A program made the translations under genes and the position numbers. Below, in pieces: positions 37,960-49,372 of a stretch of DNA of 64,000 nt. Position 1 is the first letter of the stretch, and every line of letters starts with the position of its first letter. The stretch covers positions 124,001 to 188,000 of the forward strand of contig NZ_QAOJ01000004.1 in assembly GCF_003050835.1 (NCBI RefSeq). Direction: 5' to 3'. The notes under the pieces were generated by a model. The model was given only the letters and a program-made list of their open reading frames with translations. It did no database searches and was not told the origin of the DNA. This DNA is from Pseudomonas sp. GV071. Its GTDB lineage: Bacteria; Pseudomonadota; Gammaproteobacteria; Pseudomonadales; Pseudomonadaceae.

Positions 37960-39073
37960 GGGCCAACTCCCGTGCCATGCGGCGCCCCGCCAACTTCAGG
38001 CGTAACGGCTCCCAGTACAGCAGCGTCAGACCAATCAGCAAAAACAACCCGTGTACCCACCACAAGCCGATGCTCATGGGGATCTTGCCCTTGTCCAGCG
38101 CGCCGCGGGCGGCGATCAGCAGGGACAGGTAGGCCATATAAAGAAGAATCGCCGGCAGCAGTTTGAGGAAACGGCCCTGACGTGGGTTGACGCGCGCCAG
38201 CGGCACCGCCAACAGAGTTACCACAAACACCAGCAGCGGAATCGACAGGCGCCATTGCAGCTCGGCCTGTTTACGCGGCTCGTCGCTGCCAATCAGCTCG
38301 CGGGTGGTCAGCGCTTCTCGCTCGCTGATGTCGCTGCTGACTTCCGGCTTCACCAACAGCACGCCGTAGGTGTCGTACTTGATTGAGCGATAATCGGCGG
38401 CACCCGGGTTGCCGTCGTAGCGGTAGCCGTTTTCCAGAATCAGGTAGCGGCTGCCGTCCGGCTGGATTTCCTGGCGACCTTTGTCGGCCACCAGCACGGT
38501 GATGCCACGCTCTTTATCGCCTTCTTTCGACAGGCGTTTTTCCGAAATGAAGATGCCGCCAAGCTGGCTGCGGTCACTGGACATTTCCTGGGTGTAGGTC
38601 ACTCGCGTGCCGCTGCGCATGGCCTGGAAGCGGCCCGGCACCAGGGTGTCGAACTCGGTCAGGGCATCTTGCTCGTTGAGGATCTTCGCTACCTGCGCCA
38701 CGCCTTGCGGCGCCAGGCCCAGGCTCAACCACGCCACCAGCAACGCCACGATGGTGGCCGGTGCCAGGGTGTAGGCCAGCAGGCGTTGCTGGCTCATACC
38801 GGTGGCGGCCAGCACGGTCATTTCGCTGTCCAGGTACAGGCGCCCGTAGGCCAGCAGAATGCCGAGAAACAAGCCCAGCGGCAGAATCAGCTCGAGAAAG
38901 CCCGGCATCCGAAAGCCCATGATCAGGAACAGCACACCCGGATCGAGGGCACCCGATGCCGCCTGGGCCAGGTACTTGATAAAACGACCGCTCATGATGA
39001 TCACCAACAGCACGGCACTTACCGCACTCAGGGTCAGCATCACTTCACGGGACAGATAGCGGAAGACAATCAA
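37952..39073 (-). CDS. lptF: LPS export permease LptF
   Basis: Partner of LptG. It has LIVFRYLSREVMLTLSAVSAV at the N terminus, then six membrane helices and a periplasmic domain (YTQEMSSDRSQLGGIFISEK). I place the start at TTG 39073, which has GGAG nine bases upstream and matches the usual family start just before IVFRYLSRE; a GTG three codons upstream (39082) is also possible. Length 373 aa. Divergent from pepA across a 280-base gap that must hold both promoters. Confidence 0.94.
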   Translation of the reverse strand: MIVFRYLSREVMLTLSAVSAVLLVIIMSGRFIKYLAQAASGALDPGVLFLIMGFRMPGFLELILPLGLFLGILLAYGRLYLDSEMTVLAATGMSQQRLLAYTLAPATIVALLVAWLSLGLAPQGVAQVAKILNEQDALTEFDTLVPGRFQAMRSGTRVTYTQEMSSDRSQLGGIFISEKRLSKEGDKERGITVLVADKGRQEIQPDGSRYLILENGYRYDGNPGAADYRSIKYDTYGVLLVKPEVSSDISEREALTTRELIGSDEPRKQAELQWRLSIPLLVFVVTLLAVPLARVNPRQGRFLKLLPAILLYMAYLSLLIAARGALDKGKIPMSIGLWWVHGLFLLIGLTLLYWEPLRLKLAGRRMARELAHG

Positions 39074-39302
39074 ACCAGACACTCCAGGGTTGTCAGGCTC
39101 AGGCGGCTAAGCTCAAACTAGCCGACCTGTTGCCAGCCCAGTAAAGGCCAGCGACCGAAAATTTGCAGGTGTGGATACGAAACCATCGCGGGTCACGCCT
39201 GCCGAACAACGACAAGGACGCGGAGTTTACTAGAGCCTGCTGCGCAGTCCGAGCCCGTTTTTCAAAAGGCTTTCTCTCGCCGCGCGGTTTTCACACCGTT
39301 AG

Positions 39303-40844
<1,542 letters not shown>

Positions 40845-40860
40845 GCCACGCCGTTCCCTC

Positions 40861-40925
40861 GTAGGAGCGGCTTCAGCCGCGATGCTTTTGATCGTGAAGC
40901 GCATCGCGGCTGAAGCCGCTCCTAC
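40861..40925. repeat. REP inverted pair
   Basis: Two perfect 25-base arms (40861-40885 and 40901-40925; core GTAGGAGCGGCTTCAGCCGC) separated by 15 bases, between pepA and holC. The same arm is found at 57260-57284. Confidence 0.85.
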
Positions 40926-40960
40926 AAAGAGCGCTCCCCGTTTCCAACGAATCAAGCCCA

Positions 40961-41380
40961 ATGCCCCGCATCGAATTCTACGTCCTCTCCTCCACCGCCC
41001 CCGCCGACCGCCTGCGTGCGGCCTGCCAATTGGCGATGAAGGCCTGGCGCCATGGCATGCCGGTGTTCATGCGCGCCAGCGACGAGGCGCAATGCGCTGA
41101 AGTCGACGAACTTTTGTGGCGTTTCAAGGCCGAAACCTTCGTGCCCCACAGCCTGCACCGCGACGCGCCCGAAGCGCCCGTGGTGATCGGCCTGGACGAT
41201 GAACCTGCGGCCAGCCAGGGCCTGTTGATCAACCTCAACAGCAGTCTGTCGCCCCACGTGCAGCGTTTCAGCCGGGTGATCGAAATCGTCAACCAGCAAC
41301 CCGAACAACTGGCGAGCTCGCGGGAAAATTTCCGCACCTACCGCCAGCAGGGTTATGACCCCAAGCGCGTTGAACTGTAG
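40961..41380 (+). CDS. holC: DNA polymerase III subunit chi
   Basis: Chi binds SSB and psi, linking the clamp loader to single-stranded DNA. The 139-aa protein begins MPRIEFYVLSSTAPADRLRAA and has the family segments AMKAWRHGMPVFMRASDEAQ, FVPHSLHRDAP and YRQQGYDPKRVEL. It lies in the pepA-holC-valS order found across Pseudomonas, two bases before the next gene. Confidence 0.96.
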   Translation: MPRIEFYVLSSTAPADRLRAACQLAMKAWRHGMPVFMRASDEAQCAEVDELLWRFKAETFVPHSLHRDAPEAPVVIGLDDEPAASQGLLINLNSSLSPHVQRFSRVIEIVNQQPEQLASSRENFRTYRQQGYDPKRVEL

Positions 41381-41382
41381 CC

Positions 41383-42000
41383 ATGGACACCCCAAAACCA
41401 CCGCAAAAGCCCAATCACTTGCTCGACGACCTGGAGTCGATCCGCGAGTTTCTGAGCAACAACGACGCCACTGGCGGCAACCCGGATGACTATCTCGATC
41501 TGCCGCTGCTCACCGATTCGGTGGAGATGGGCCAGATTCCGCTGCTCTCCGACATCGTCGCTCCCCCTCCAGCCGCCCCGCTTACTCCGCCGCCCGTACA
41601 GGCCCGGCCGAGTATTCCTGCGGCGCCAGCGCATACGCCGCCACCTGCCGTGCCGCGCCCGGACCCGTCACCTGCGGCCATTGCCCCAACCGTGGCCGCC
41701 CCCGGCATGCATGCACCAACTGCCGGCACCGCCTCGGCGGCCATCCCACAACCGCATGCGCCGCAACCACCGGCCCCGGTTGCACCACAACCCGCGCCGA
41801 GCATCGCCCAGACCGTGCAACGCAGCGTGGAAAGCAGCAACACCACCAGCGACCTGCTGCGCCTGGACGCCGAACTGCGCGCCGCCGCACAACTGATTCT
41901 GCAAGACGTGATCGACGACTTCGTGCCGCAGATCGAAGCCGAACTCAAACGCCGCCTGGAAGCGCGCCTGACCCGGTTATTGCCACAGCGTAAAAGCTGA
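41383..42000 (+). CDS. Proline-rich protein encoded between holC and valS
   Basis: A 205-aa protein with a short acidic N-terminal region (DLESIREFLSNND), a long Pro/Ala linker (about residues 58-140, almost only P, A, V and T), and a C-terminal helix RLDAELRAAAQLILQDVIDDF ending in a basic tail RLEARLTRLLPQRKS. No enzymatic motif. Its conserved place after holC suggests a replication link, but this is inference. The linker is of variable type. Confidence 0.75.
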   Translation: MDTPKPPQKPNHLLDDLESIREFLSNNDATGGNPDDYLDLPLLTDSVEMGQIPLLSDIVAPPPAAPLTPPPVQARPSIPAAPAHTPPPAVPRPDPSPAAIAPTVAAPGMHAPTAGTASAAIPQPHAPQPPAPVAPQPAPSIAQTVQRSVESSNTTSDLLRLDAELRAAAQLILQDVIDDFVPQIEAELKRRLEARLTRLLPQRKS

Positions 42001-42009
42001 GGCAAAACG

Positions 42010-42100
42010 CCGTCGTCCCCGCGCAGGCTGGGACCCAGACTTTCCAGTCATGCGCGTTCTCCTGAACCACTCTGGGTCCCAGCCTGCGCTGGGACGACGG
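42010..42100. repeat. Second-type REP inverted pair
   Basis: Arms 42010-42039 and 42071-42100 are 30 bases long with one mismatch (core GTCCCAGCCTGCGCTGGGAC). The right arm is repeated identically at 55342-55371. This is a different repeat family from the GGCTTCAGCC REPs. Confidence 0.8.
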
Positions 42101-42220
42101 TGGTGAATCAAGTAACTCAGCCAGTACCATCCCCGCGTATCACGCGCATTACCCGCCTGCGATCAACCCCGTTATACTTGCCGGCTTTCCGATTAGCTGC
42201 CGAACAGGGTCCCGATCCGC

Positions 42221-45211
42221 ATGGACAAGACGTACCAGCCCCACGCCATTGAAACCTCCTGGTACGAAACCTGGGAGTCGAAGAACTATTTCGCCCCGCA
42301 GGGGAGCGGCGACTCCTACACCATCATGATCCCGCCGCCGAACGTCACCGGCAGCCTGCACATGGGCCACGGCTTCAACAACGCGATCATGGACGCCTTG
42401 ATCCGTTTCCGCCGCATGCAGGGTCGCAACACCCTCTGGCAGCCGGGCACCGACCACGCCGGTATCGCCACGCAAATGCTGGTAGAGCGTCAGATCGGCG
42501 CCCAAGGTCTCAGCCGTCACGACCTGGGTCGCGAGAAATTCCTGGAAAAAGTCTGGGAATGGAAAGACCAGTCCGGCGGCAACATCAGCCGGCAGATCCG
42601 CCGCCTCGGTTCCTCCGTAGATTGGAGCCGCGAAAAATTCACCATGGACCCCGACCTGTCCGAAGCCGTACAGGAAGCCTTCGTGCGTCTGCATGAAGAC
42701 GGCCTGATCTACCGCGGCAAGCGCCTGGTCAACTGGGACACCAAGCTGCACACCGCGATCTCCGACCTCGAAGTGGAAAACCACGACGAGAAAGGTTTCC
42801 TGTGGAATCTGCGTTACCCACTGGCCGACGGCGCCAAGACCGCCGATGGCCTGGACTACCTGATCGTTGCCACCACCCGCCCGGAAACCCTGCTCGGCGA
42901 CAGCGCCGTGGCCGTGCACCCGAGCGATGAGCGCTACCAGGCGCTGATCGGCAAGTTCGTGAAACTGCCACTGGTGGGCCGTCTGATTCCGATCGTGGCC
43001 GACGAATACTGCGACCCCGAGTTCGGCACCGGCTGCGTGAAGATCACCCCGGCGCACGACTTCAACGACTACGAAGTGGGCAAGCGCCACAACCTGCCGC
43101 TGATCAACGTGCTGGACAAGAACGCAGCCATCCTTGGCCGCGCTCAGGTGTTCAACATCGATGGCAGCGTCAACGACACCTTTGAAGCCAGCCTGCCTCA
43201 GCAATACGCCGGCATGGACCGTTTTGTCGCCCGTAAACAAATGGTCGCCGACCTCGATGCCCAGGGCCTGCTGGAAAAGGTCGACGACCACGCTCTGAAA
43301 GTGCCGAAGGGCGACCGCTCCGGCACCGTCATCGAGCCGTGGCTGACCGATCAGTGGTACGTCTCCACCAAACCCTTGGCGGAAAAAGCCATCGCAGTGG
43401 TGGAAAGTGGCGAGATCCAGTTCGTGCCCAAGCAGTACGAAAACATGTACTTCAGCTGGATGCGTGACATCCAGGACTGGTGCATCAGCCGTCAGCTCTG
43501 GTGGGGCCACCGCATTCCGGCCTGGTACGACGAAGCCGGTCAGGTGTATGTAGCGAGAGATGGTAAAGCTGCATACAGCCAGCTTTTTAAGAAAAACGAT
43601 GACCCGATCGACATGCGTCTTTTTGAGAAAGGCACAAAACTCGACAGCTCAATTCCTGAAGAAAACTTGATTCTTAATGCACGTCTTTCAGCGGATTTCG
43701 ATGGCCTTGATGATGAGCTAAGCGTCATCCAGTACTACTCCATAACGATGGGGTATGGGTCTCTGCGTCAAGACGAAGACGTGCTCGACACCTGGTTCAG
43801 CTCCGGCCTGTGGACGTTTTCCACACTCGGCTGGCCGAACCACACCGAAGCGCTGAAAACCTTCCACCCCACCGACGTGCTGGTGACCGGTTTCGACATC
43901 ATCTTCTTCTGGGTCGCCCGGATGATCATGCTGTCCACCCACCTGACCGGGCAGATTCCGTTCAAGACCGTTTACGTGCACGGCCTGGTGCGCGATGGCC
44001 AGGGGCAGAAAATGTCCAAGTCCAAGGGCAACGTGCTCGACCCGTTGGACATCGTCGACGGCATCGACCTGGAAACCCTGCTGGAAAAACGCACCAGCGG
44101 CCTGATGCAGCCGAAGATGGCGGAAAAAATCGCCAAGCAGACCAAAGCCGAATTCCCCGAAGGCATCGCCAGTTATGGCACCGACGCCCTGCGCTTTACC
44201 TTCTGCTCGCTGGCCTCTACCGGCCGCGACATCAAGTTCGACATGGGCCGCGTCGAGGGCTACCGCAACTTCTGCAACAAACTGTGGAACGCCGCCAACT
44301 TCGTGATTGAAAACACCGACGACCAGGACACCGGCGTTAACGGTGAAGAAGTCGAGCTGTCGTCGGTCGACCGCTGGATCATCTCCCAACTGCAACGCAC
44401 CGAAGCCGAAGTTACCCGCCAACTGGACAACTTCCGCTTCGACCTGGCCGCGCAAAGCCTCTACGAATTCGTCTGGGACGAGTACTGCGCCTGGTACCTG
44501 GAGCTGGTCAAGCCGGTGCTGTGGGACGAGAACGCGCCGATCGAACGCCAGCGCGGCACCCGCCGTACCCTGGTGCGTGTGCTGGAAGTGATCCTGCGCC
44601 TGGCACACCCGTTCATGCCGTTTATCACCGAAGAAATCTGGCAGCGCATCAAAAACGCCGCTGGCGTTAGTGGTGAAACGATCATGCTGCAAGCCTGGCC
44701 AGTGGCCAACGAAGCACGCATCGATGCCGCCGCCGAAGGCGATATCGAATGGGTGAAAGCGTTGATGCTCGGCCTGCGCCAGATCCGTGGCGAGATGAAT
44801 ATCTCCATGGCCAAACGCATCGACGTGTTCCTGCAAAACGCCAGTGCCGAGGACCAGCGTCGTCTTACCGACAACGCGCCGCTGCTGAACAAGCTGGCCA
44901 AGCTGGATAACGTCACCGTGCTGGCGGCCGGCGCCGAAGCGCCGATGTCGGCCACCGCGCTGGTGGGCGAGATGCAGGTGCTGGTGCCGATGGCCGGCCT
45001 GATCGACAAAGACGCAGAACTGGCGCGCCTGGACAAGGAGATTCAACGCCTGACCCAGGAAGTGGGCCGTGTGGGCGGCAAACTCGGCAATGCCGCGTTC
45101 GTCGACAAGGCACCGGCCGACGTCATCGCCAAAGAGCGCGCAAAACTGGCCGAAGCCGAACAGGCGGTGGCCCAGTTCACTGAACAGCGCGCCCGCATCG
45201 CTAGCCTGTAA
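42221..45211 (+). CDS. valS: Valyl-tRNA synthetase with an extra internal segment
   Basis: Class Ia synthetase that charges tRNA-Val and edits threonine. Motifs: [15 protein letters not shown] (HIGH region), [13 protein letters not shown] (KMSKS), [19 protein letters not shown] in the catalytic core, and a C-terminal coiled coil ([20 protein letters not shown]). At 996 aa it is about 45-50 residues longer than I expect for Pseudomonas ValS. The extra length lies at about residues 443-517 (nt 43546-43770), between [11 protein letters not shown] and [11 protein letters not shown]. There the DNA is visibly A+T-richer, with AGA, ATA, CTA and AAA codons, unlike the flanks. Everything else looks normal and the frame is open, so the enzyme is probably functional. 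Confidence 0.95.
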   Translation: MDKTYQPHAIETSWYETWESKNYFAPQGSGDSYTIMIPPPNVTGSLHMGHGFNNAIMDALIRFRRMQGRNTLWQPGTDHAGIATQMLVERQIGAQGLSRHDLGREKFLEKVWEWKDQSGGNISRQIRRLGSSVDWSREKFTMDPDLSEAVQEAFVRLHEDGLIYRGKRLVNWDTKLHTAISDLEVENHDEKGFLWNLRYPLADGAKTADGLDYLIVATTRPETLLGDSAVAVHPSDERYQALIGKFVKLPLVGRLIPIVADEYCDPEFGTGCVKITPAHDFNDYEVGKRHNLPLINVLDKNAAILGRAQVFNIDGSVNDTFEASLPQQYAGMDRFVARKQMVADLDAQGLLEKVDDHALKVPKGDRSGTVIEPWLTDQWYVSTKPLAEKAIAVVESGEIQFVPKQYENMYFSWMRDIQDWCISRQLWWGHRIPAWYDEAGQVYVARDGKAAYSQLFKKNDDPIDMRLFEKGTKLDSSIPEENLILNARLSADFDGLDDELSVIQYYSITMGYGSLRQDEDVLDTWFSSGLWTFSTLGWPNHTEALKTFHPTDVLVTGFDIIFFWVARMIMLSTHLTGQIPFKTVYVHGLVRDGQGQKMSKSKGNVLDPLDIVDGIDLETLLEKRTSGLMQPKMAEKIAKQTKAEFPEGIASYGTDALRFTFCSLASTGRDIKFDMGRVEGYRNFCNKLWNAANFVIENTDDQDTGVNGEEVELSSVDRWIISQLQRTEAEVTRQLDNFRFDLAAQSLYEFVWDEYCAWYLELVKPVLWDENAPIERQRGTRRTLVRVLEVILRLAHPFMPFITEEIWQRIKNAAGVSGETIMLQAWPVANEARIDAAAEGDIEWVKALMLGLRQIRGEMNISMAKRIDVFLQNASAEDQRRLTDNAPLLNKLAKLDNVTVLAAGAEAPMSATALVGEMQVLVPMAGLIDKDAELARLDKEIQRLTQEVGRVGGKLGNAAFVDKAPADVIAKERAKLAEAEQAVAQFTEQRARIASL

Positions 45212-45219
45212 CCCCAACC

Positions 45220-45248
45220 CGGCCCTGTTAATCAGGGCCGAGTTTTTT
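45220..45248 (+). terminator. valS terminator
   Basis: CGGCCCTG pairs with CAGGGCCG around TTAAT, followed by six T, nine bases after the valS stop. Confidence 0.85.
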
Positions 45249-45265
45249 CCAGAGCACCCACACGA

Positions 45266-45730
45266 TTGGCCATTTCCCTGCGTTTTGAATCCACGTTGAA
45301 ATCCGACCCTAGCCAAGTCTGGCGCTGGATCACCGACGTGCGCTGCCTGCGCCGCGAAATGCGCCCGTGGTTGTGGATGAGTATTCCGTTCGGCGTGCGC
45401 AACCTCGAAGACCTCGACATCCAACCCGGCGAGCCGCTGTTTACCAGTTGGCTGTGGCTGTTCGGCCTGCTGCCGCTTGGCGTGTCGAAACTGACCCTGC
45501 TGGAACTCACGCACGGGGTGGGTTTTATCGAGCAATCGCCGATGACTGGCACCCGCTTATGGCGCCATGAACGCAGGTTGGAAAGCGCCGACAATGGCGG
45601 CACCCGGGTGGTCGACCAGCTCACCGTTGAACCGCTGCTCGCCGCTTGGCTGGTGCGCGGCTTTCTCCGTCTGTTCTTCGCCAGCCGGCACCGCGCTCTG
45701 CGCGCCCGTGACCGTAAACAACTGCACTGA
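45266..45730 (+). CDS. SRPBCC-type (START-like) protein
   Basis: A 154-aa protein with the SRPBCC pattern, beginning ISLRFESTLKSDPSQVWRWI and continuing MRPWLWMSIPFGVRN, FIEQSPMTGTRLWRHERRLE. These helix-grip proteins bind hydrophobic ligands; no specific role is evident. It starts at TTG 45266, since no better start precedes the first strand; a later ATG would cut the domain. Located right after valS on the same strand, with the downstream wHTH gene overlapping its stop. Confidence 0.75.
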   Translation: MAISLRFESTLKSDPSQVWRWITDVRCLRREMRPWLWMSIPFGVRNLEDLDIQPGEPLFTSWLWLFGLLPLGVSKLTLLELTHGVGFIEQSPMTGTRLWRHERRLESADNGGTRVVDQLTVEPLLAAWLVRGFLRLFFASRHRALRARDRKQLH

Positions 45731-45744
45731 TGGCGGGAGCGCCC

Positions 45745-46041
45745 ATGGACGTCAGCAAAACCAAAAGCAGCTTCTACCGCCGCCTGTACGTGGCCTGGCT
45801 GATCGACAGCGGCGGCGCCAGCAGCGTGCCGGCCCTGATGGACGCCACCGGCATGCCGCGGCGCACCGCCCAGGACACCCTGCTGGCCCTGGCCGACCTG
45901 GATATCGACTGCCAATTCGCCCAGCAAGCCGGCGAGCGCAACAACGCCGGGCACTATGAAATTCGCAGCTGGGGCGCCATCGACAAGCAATGGATCGGCG
46001 CCAACCTGGCCGCGATCAAACGCGTATTGGGTTACCCCTGA
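45745..46041 (+). CDS. Small winged-helix DNA-binding protein
   Basis: A 98-aa protein ([20 protein letters not shown]) with a helix-turn-helix segment [21 protein letters not shown] and a short wing. Similar small wHTH proteins, YfeC-like, are known near tRNA synthetase genes; the target is unknown. I use ATG 45745, with GGGAG upstream; an ATG overlapping the previous stop (45730) is an alternative. The stop overlaps the rlmF start (TGATG). Confidence 0.75.
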   Translation: MDVSKTKSSFYRRLYVAWLIDSGGASSVPALMDATGMPRRTAQDTLLALADLDIDCQFAQQAGERNNAGHYEIRSWGAIDKQWIGANLAAIKRVLGYP

Positions 46042-47006
46042 TGTCCCCGAAAAACCCCGCCGAAAAGAAGCCCGTGCTGCACCCGCGTAACCGCCATCAA
46101 GGCCGCTACGACTTTGCCCAGATGATCAAGGCCAGCCCCGAGTTGGGCGCCTTCGTGATCATCAACCCGTACGGTAAAGAGAGCATCGACTTCGCCAACC
46201 CGGCGGCGGTAAAAGCCTTCAACCGCGCGTTGCTGCAACAGTTCTACGGCGTGCGTGGTTGGGATATTCCAGCGGCCTACCTGTGCCCACCGGTACCGGG
46301 CCGTGCCGATTACCTGCACTACCTGGCTGACCTGCTCGGCGCCAGCCATGACGGCGTGATTCCTCGCGGGCCGGCCGTGCGCGGCCTGGATATCGGCGTG
46401 GGCGCCAACTGCATCTACCCGCTGATTGGCCAGCACGACTACGGCTGGCAATTTGTCGGCGCCGATATCGATCCGCAGTCCTTGGCCTCGGCCGCCGCCA
46501 TTCTCAAGGCCAACCCAACCGTTGCCGCTGCTGTCGAACTGCGCCAGCAAGCCGACCCCGCGCATATCTTTCAGGGCCTGATCGGTAGCGACGAACGTTT
46601 CGACTTCACCCTGTGCAACCCGCCCTTCCACGCCTCCCTGGACGAAGCGCGCAGCGGCAGTCAGCGCAAATGGAAGAACCTCGGCAAGCTCGACCCCAGC
46701 CGTAAACTGCCCGAGCTGAACTTCGGCGGGCAAAGCAACGAACTGCACTGTGAAGGCGGGGAATTGGCCTTTATCAGCCGCATGGCTGACGAGAGTGCGG
46801 CCTTTGCCGAGCGGGTGTTCTGTTTCAGCACCCTGGTGTCGAAAATCAGTAACGTCGCCCTGCTGCAACAGCGTTTGCAGCAACTGGGCGCTGGCGATGT
46901 CCGCGTGGTGGACATGGCCCAAGGGCAAAAGCAGAGCCGCTTCGTGGCCTGGACCTTTCTCGACAAGAATCAGCGTCGGGCGTGGCGCAAGGCGCGCTGG
47001 AGCTAG
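46041..47006 (+). CDS. rlmF: 23S rRNA adenine-1618 N6-methyltransferase RlmF
   Basis: RlmF (YbiN) methylates A1618 of 23S rRNA. The 321-aa protein has [20 protein letters not shown], the SAM motif [16 protein letters not shown], the catalytic [15 protein letters not shown], and a specific C-terminal part (RRAWRKARW). ATG 46041 overlaps the previous stop by one base. Confidence 0.95.
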   Translation: MSPKNPAEKKPVLHPRNRHQGRYDFAQMIKASPELGAFVIINPYGKESIDFANPAAVKAFNRALLQQFYGVRGWDIPAAYLCPPVPGRADYLHYLADLLGASHDGVIPRGPAVRGLDIGVGANCIYPLIGQHDYGWQFVGADIDPQSLASAAAILKANPTVAAAVELRQQADPAHIFQGLIGSDERFDFTLCNPPFHASLDEARSGSQRKWKNLGKLDPSRKLPELNFGGQSNELHCEGGELAFISRMADESAAFAERVFCFSTLVSKISNVALLQQRLQQLGAGDVRVVDMAQGQKQSRFVAWTFLDKNQRRAWRKARWS

Positions 47007-47026
47007 CGCAAAAAAAGCATCGCGGT

Positions 47027-47461
47027 TTAGATGCCATGGTCAACCAGCGTCGCACTCGGCACGCCAAACAGCAGGTCGAAGCCCCACTGAAAGACAAACG
47101 CGTACAGCAGAAAAAACAGCATCAGCGAAAAGTCGGTGGCCAGTGCCTGCCACCAGCCGATGCTCAAGGCCCATACCAGCATGGGCACCGTCATCAGCAA
47201 TAGCCCCAACTCGAATGTGATGGCGTGCAGCACTCGCCGCGCGACAGTGCGTTGCGGTTTGCGCTGACGCTTTTCCCAAGCCTCAAACAGGCTGTTGAAC
47301 AGCATATTCCAGGCCATCGCCACCAGGCACAGGGCCAAGGCCAGTGCGCCGGACAGTGCCAGGCCGCCCTTGAACACCCAGGCCATGGCCGGGGTAATAA
47401 AGATCAGTGCCACCAGCTCATAGCTGACCGCCTGCACCACTTTGCGTTTTTTGCCTTGCAT
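47027..47461 (-). CDS. PACE-family multidrug efflux protein
   Basis: The 144-aa protein has two tandem bacterial transmembrane pair domains, one starting KRKVVQAVSYELVALIFITP and one starting RVLHAITFELGLLLMTVP, each with a conserved glutamate in the first helix. PACE pumps export biguanides such as chlorhexidine; many physiological roles are unknown. Its divergent LysR neighbour suggests regulated expression. ATG 47461 is chosen over GTG 47464. Confidence 0.92.
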   Translation of the reverse strand: MQGKKRKVVQAVSYELVALIFITPAMAWVFKGGLALSGALALALCLVAMAWNMLFNSLFEAWEKRQRKPQRTVARRVLHAITFELGLLLMTVPMLVWALSIGWWQALATDFSLMLFFLLYAFVFQWGFDLLFGVPSATLVDHGI

Positions 47462-47549
47462 CACCGCGTACTCACGCTTGCCAATGTGCGACCACTGTAT
47501 TTCTAATGAGCTGAAACCTTTAGTCAGCTTATTTCAGGAATTCTGATAG

Positions 47550-48482
47550 ATGAGCCTCAGCAAAGACGCAGTGCAGGTGTTTCTCGCGGTGCTCGACAAG
47601 GGCTCGTTTTCCGCCGCGGCGCGCAGTATCGGGCGAGTACCTTCGGCGGTGAGCATGACCATCAGCAACCTCGAAGCCGACCTCAATCTGGAGCTGTTCG
47701 ATCGCCGCGGCCGTGAGCCGCAACCCACTGCCGCCGCCCTGGCGTTGCAGGCCAAAGCGCGGTTTATGCTGCAGCAGTTCGAGTTGTGGGAGGCGCAGGC
47801 CCTGGCGTTATCCACAGGCCTGGAAAGCTGCCTGTGCCTGGCCATCGCCCCGGAGCTGCTGGCCTCGGATTGGGCCACACCGCTGGCCAAGCTGGCGGAG
47901 CGTTATCCCACCCTGGATGTAGAAGTGCTGGCGGCACCCGAAGCGGATGCCATCCGCCTGCTGCACGAAGGCCGGGTGCAGTTGGCGCTGGTCTTCGAGA
48001 ACCCCAATTTCGACAGCCGCGAATGCTGCCAGGAAACCACCCAGGAAACTCTGCTGGCAGTCATCGCGCCGCAACACCCAGCGATTGCCAACGGCCTGCA
48101 GCTGCGCATCGATGAGCTGGCCGAACACCGCCAGATCGTGGTCGCCGGGCGTGACCCGGAACCGCTGCAGCCACGCTTTCTGCAAGCCCATCACCATTGG
48201 CGCACCGACAGCCACACCGCCGCCTTGCGCATGATGCAGGCGGGGCTCGGTTGGGGGTACTTGCCGGAGTCGCTGGTGCGCCCGCAATTGCAGGCCGGCA
48301 GCTTGGTGGAATTGCAGCTGAGCAACATCTCCCAGCTGTCGTTGTGGGTCGATCTGGTGTGGTCCAACAGCAAGCCGCTGGGGCTCGGTGCCCAGCACTT
48401 TATCGAGCTGGTACGTGAGCAACGTCAGCGTGCTGTCAGCACCCCGTCAGCCGCTCTAAATCGTACAAATTCAACGTACTAA
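47550..48482 (+). CDS. LysR-family regulator divergent from the PACE gene
   Basis: A 310-aa LysR protein with the N-terminal HTH (FLAVLDKGSFSAAARSIGRVPSAVSMTI) and effector domain (LAIAPELLASDWATPLAKL). PACE genes are often paired with a divergent LysR activator, so it probably controls the gene at 47027-47461; the 88-base intergenic region would hold the operator. Confidence 0.93.
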   Translation: MSLSKDAVQVFLAVLDKGSFSAAARSIGRVPSAVSMTISNLEADLNLELFDRRGREPQPTAAALALQAKARFMLQQFELWEAQALALSTGLESCLCLAIAPELLASDWATPLAKLAERYPTLDVEVLAAPEADAIRLLHEGRVQLALVFENPNFDSRECCQETTQETLLAVIAPQHPAIANGLQLRIDELAEHRQIVVAGRDPEPLQPRFLQAHHHWRTDSHTAALRMMQAGLGWGYLPESLVRPQLQAGSLVELQLSNISQLSLWVDLVWSNSKPLGLGAQHFIELVREQRQRAVSTPSAALNRTNSTY

Positions 48483-48552
48483 ATTGCGCTGTGGAAGCTG
48501 TGCAGTTCTGATAGCCTGCCGTTTCCATTGGCTGGCACAACGCAGGTGAAAC

Positions 48553-49368
48553 ATGACTGAGGAGACCGACCGCATGGCCGTGTATGCCCGTCGTGTTTGC
48601 CACGTTTTTCTTGCCACGCTGATTGCCCTTCCCGCCCTCGCATTCGCCGAACCGCAGAACACCCTGGGCAAGTTGCGCGTACTCACCGAACACTCGCCGC
48701 CCGGCGAATACCAGGAGCCGTCCGGTCGAGTCACCGGGCCTACCGCCGAAATGGTCCGCGAGCTGATGCGCCGCGCGGGCGAAACCGCTGAAATCGAAAT
48801 GCACCCGTGGAAACGCGGTTATGACTACGCCCTCAGCAGCCAGCAGGTGGCGCTGTTCGAAACGACGCGTACCCGCGAGCGTGAGAAGCTGTTCAAGTGG
48901 GTGGGCCCGATCAAACGAATCTCCCGTGGCCTGTACACCCTGGAGGAAAATGCGCAGCCACTGGACAACCTGGAGCAAGCCCGCAGCAGCACCGGCATCT
49001 GTGCCTACAACGGCGACAGCAGCGCCGACATGCTGCTGCAAAACGGCTTCGACAACCTGTCCCTGCCTACTTTGCCGGAACAGTGTCTGAGCATGCTGCT
49101 GCACAAACGCGTGGAGATGTGGGCCACCAGCGACATCGAAAAAGATGCCTTTCTGGCCACCGTCGGCCTGCCACCCGTCACGATCAAACGGGTGCTGGAG
49201 TTGGATATTCGCGAGCTGTACATCGCCTTCTCGCTGGCGACTCCGGACAGCACCATCCAGCGCTGGCAGCGGGTACTCGACGAGATGAAACGCGACGGTA
49301 CCCTGGCCAAGTTCTACCGTGGCACCTACTCCGATGAGCAGATCGAAGCGGTCAGCTCGGTCGAGTGA
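48553..49368 (+). CDS. Periplasmic substrate-binding protein (SBP_bac_3-like)
   Basis: A secreted solute-binding protein: signal peptide ending ATLIALPALAFA before EPQNT, then LRVLTEHSPPGEYQEPSG, GPTAEMVRELMRRAGE, the central LFETTRTREREKLFKWVGPI and the C-terminal KRDGTLAKFYRGTY. It resembles the polar-amino-acid-like orphan binding proteins common in Pseudomonas; no permease is near. ATG 48553 has AGGTG upstream; ATG 48574 with GAGGAG is also possible. Confidence 0.88.
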   Translation: MTEETDRMAVYARRVCHVFLATLIALPALAFAEPQNTLGKLRVLTEHSPPGEYQEPSGRVTGPTAEMVRELMRRAGETAEIEMHPWKRGYDYALSSQQVALFETTRTREREKLFKWVGPIKRISRGLYTLEENAQPLDNLEQARSSTGICAYNGDSSADMLLQNGFDNLSLPTLPEQCLSMLLHKRVEMWATSDIEKDAFLATVGLPPVTIKRVLELDIRELYIAFSLATPDSTIQRWQRVLDEMKRDGTLAKFYRGTYSDEQIEAVSSVE

Positions 49369-49372
49369 TTCA

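Noticed and set aside
40861..40925. Possible CRISPR array from repeated palindromes
   Set aside because: The repeats occur as isolated inverted pairs at separate loci, without regular spacers or cas genes; they are REP elements.
43546..43770. Intein in ValS
   Set aside because: The segment is only about 75 codons, far shorter than an intein, and shows no splice-junction Cys/Ser or terminal His-Asn motif.
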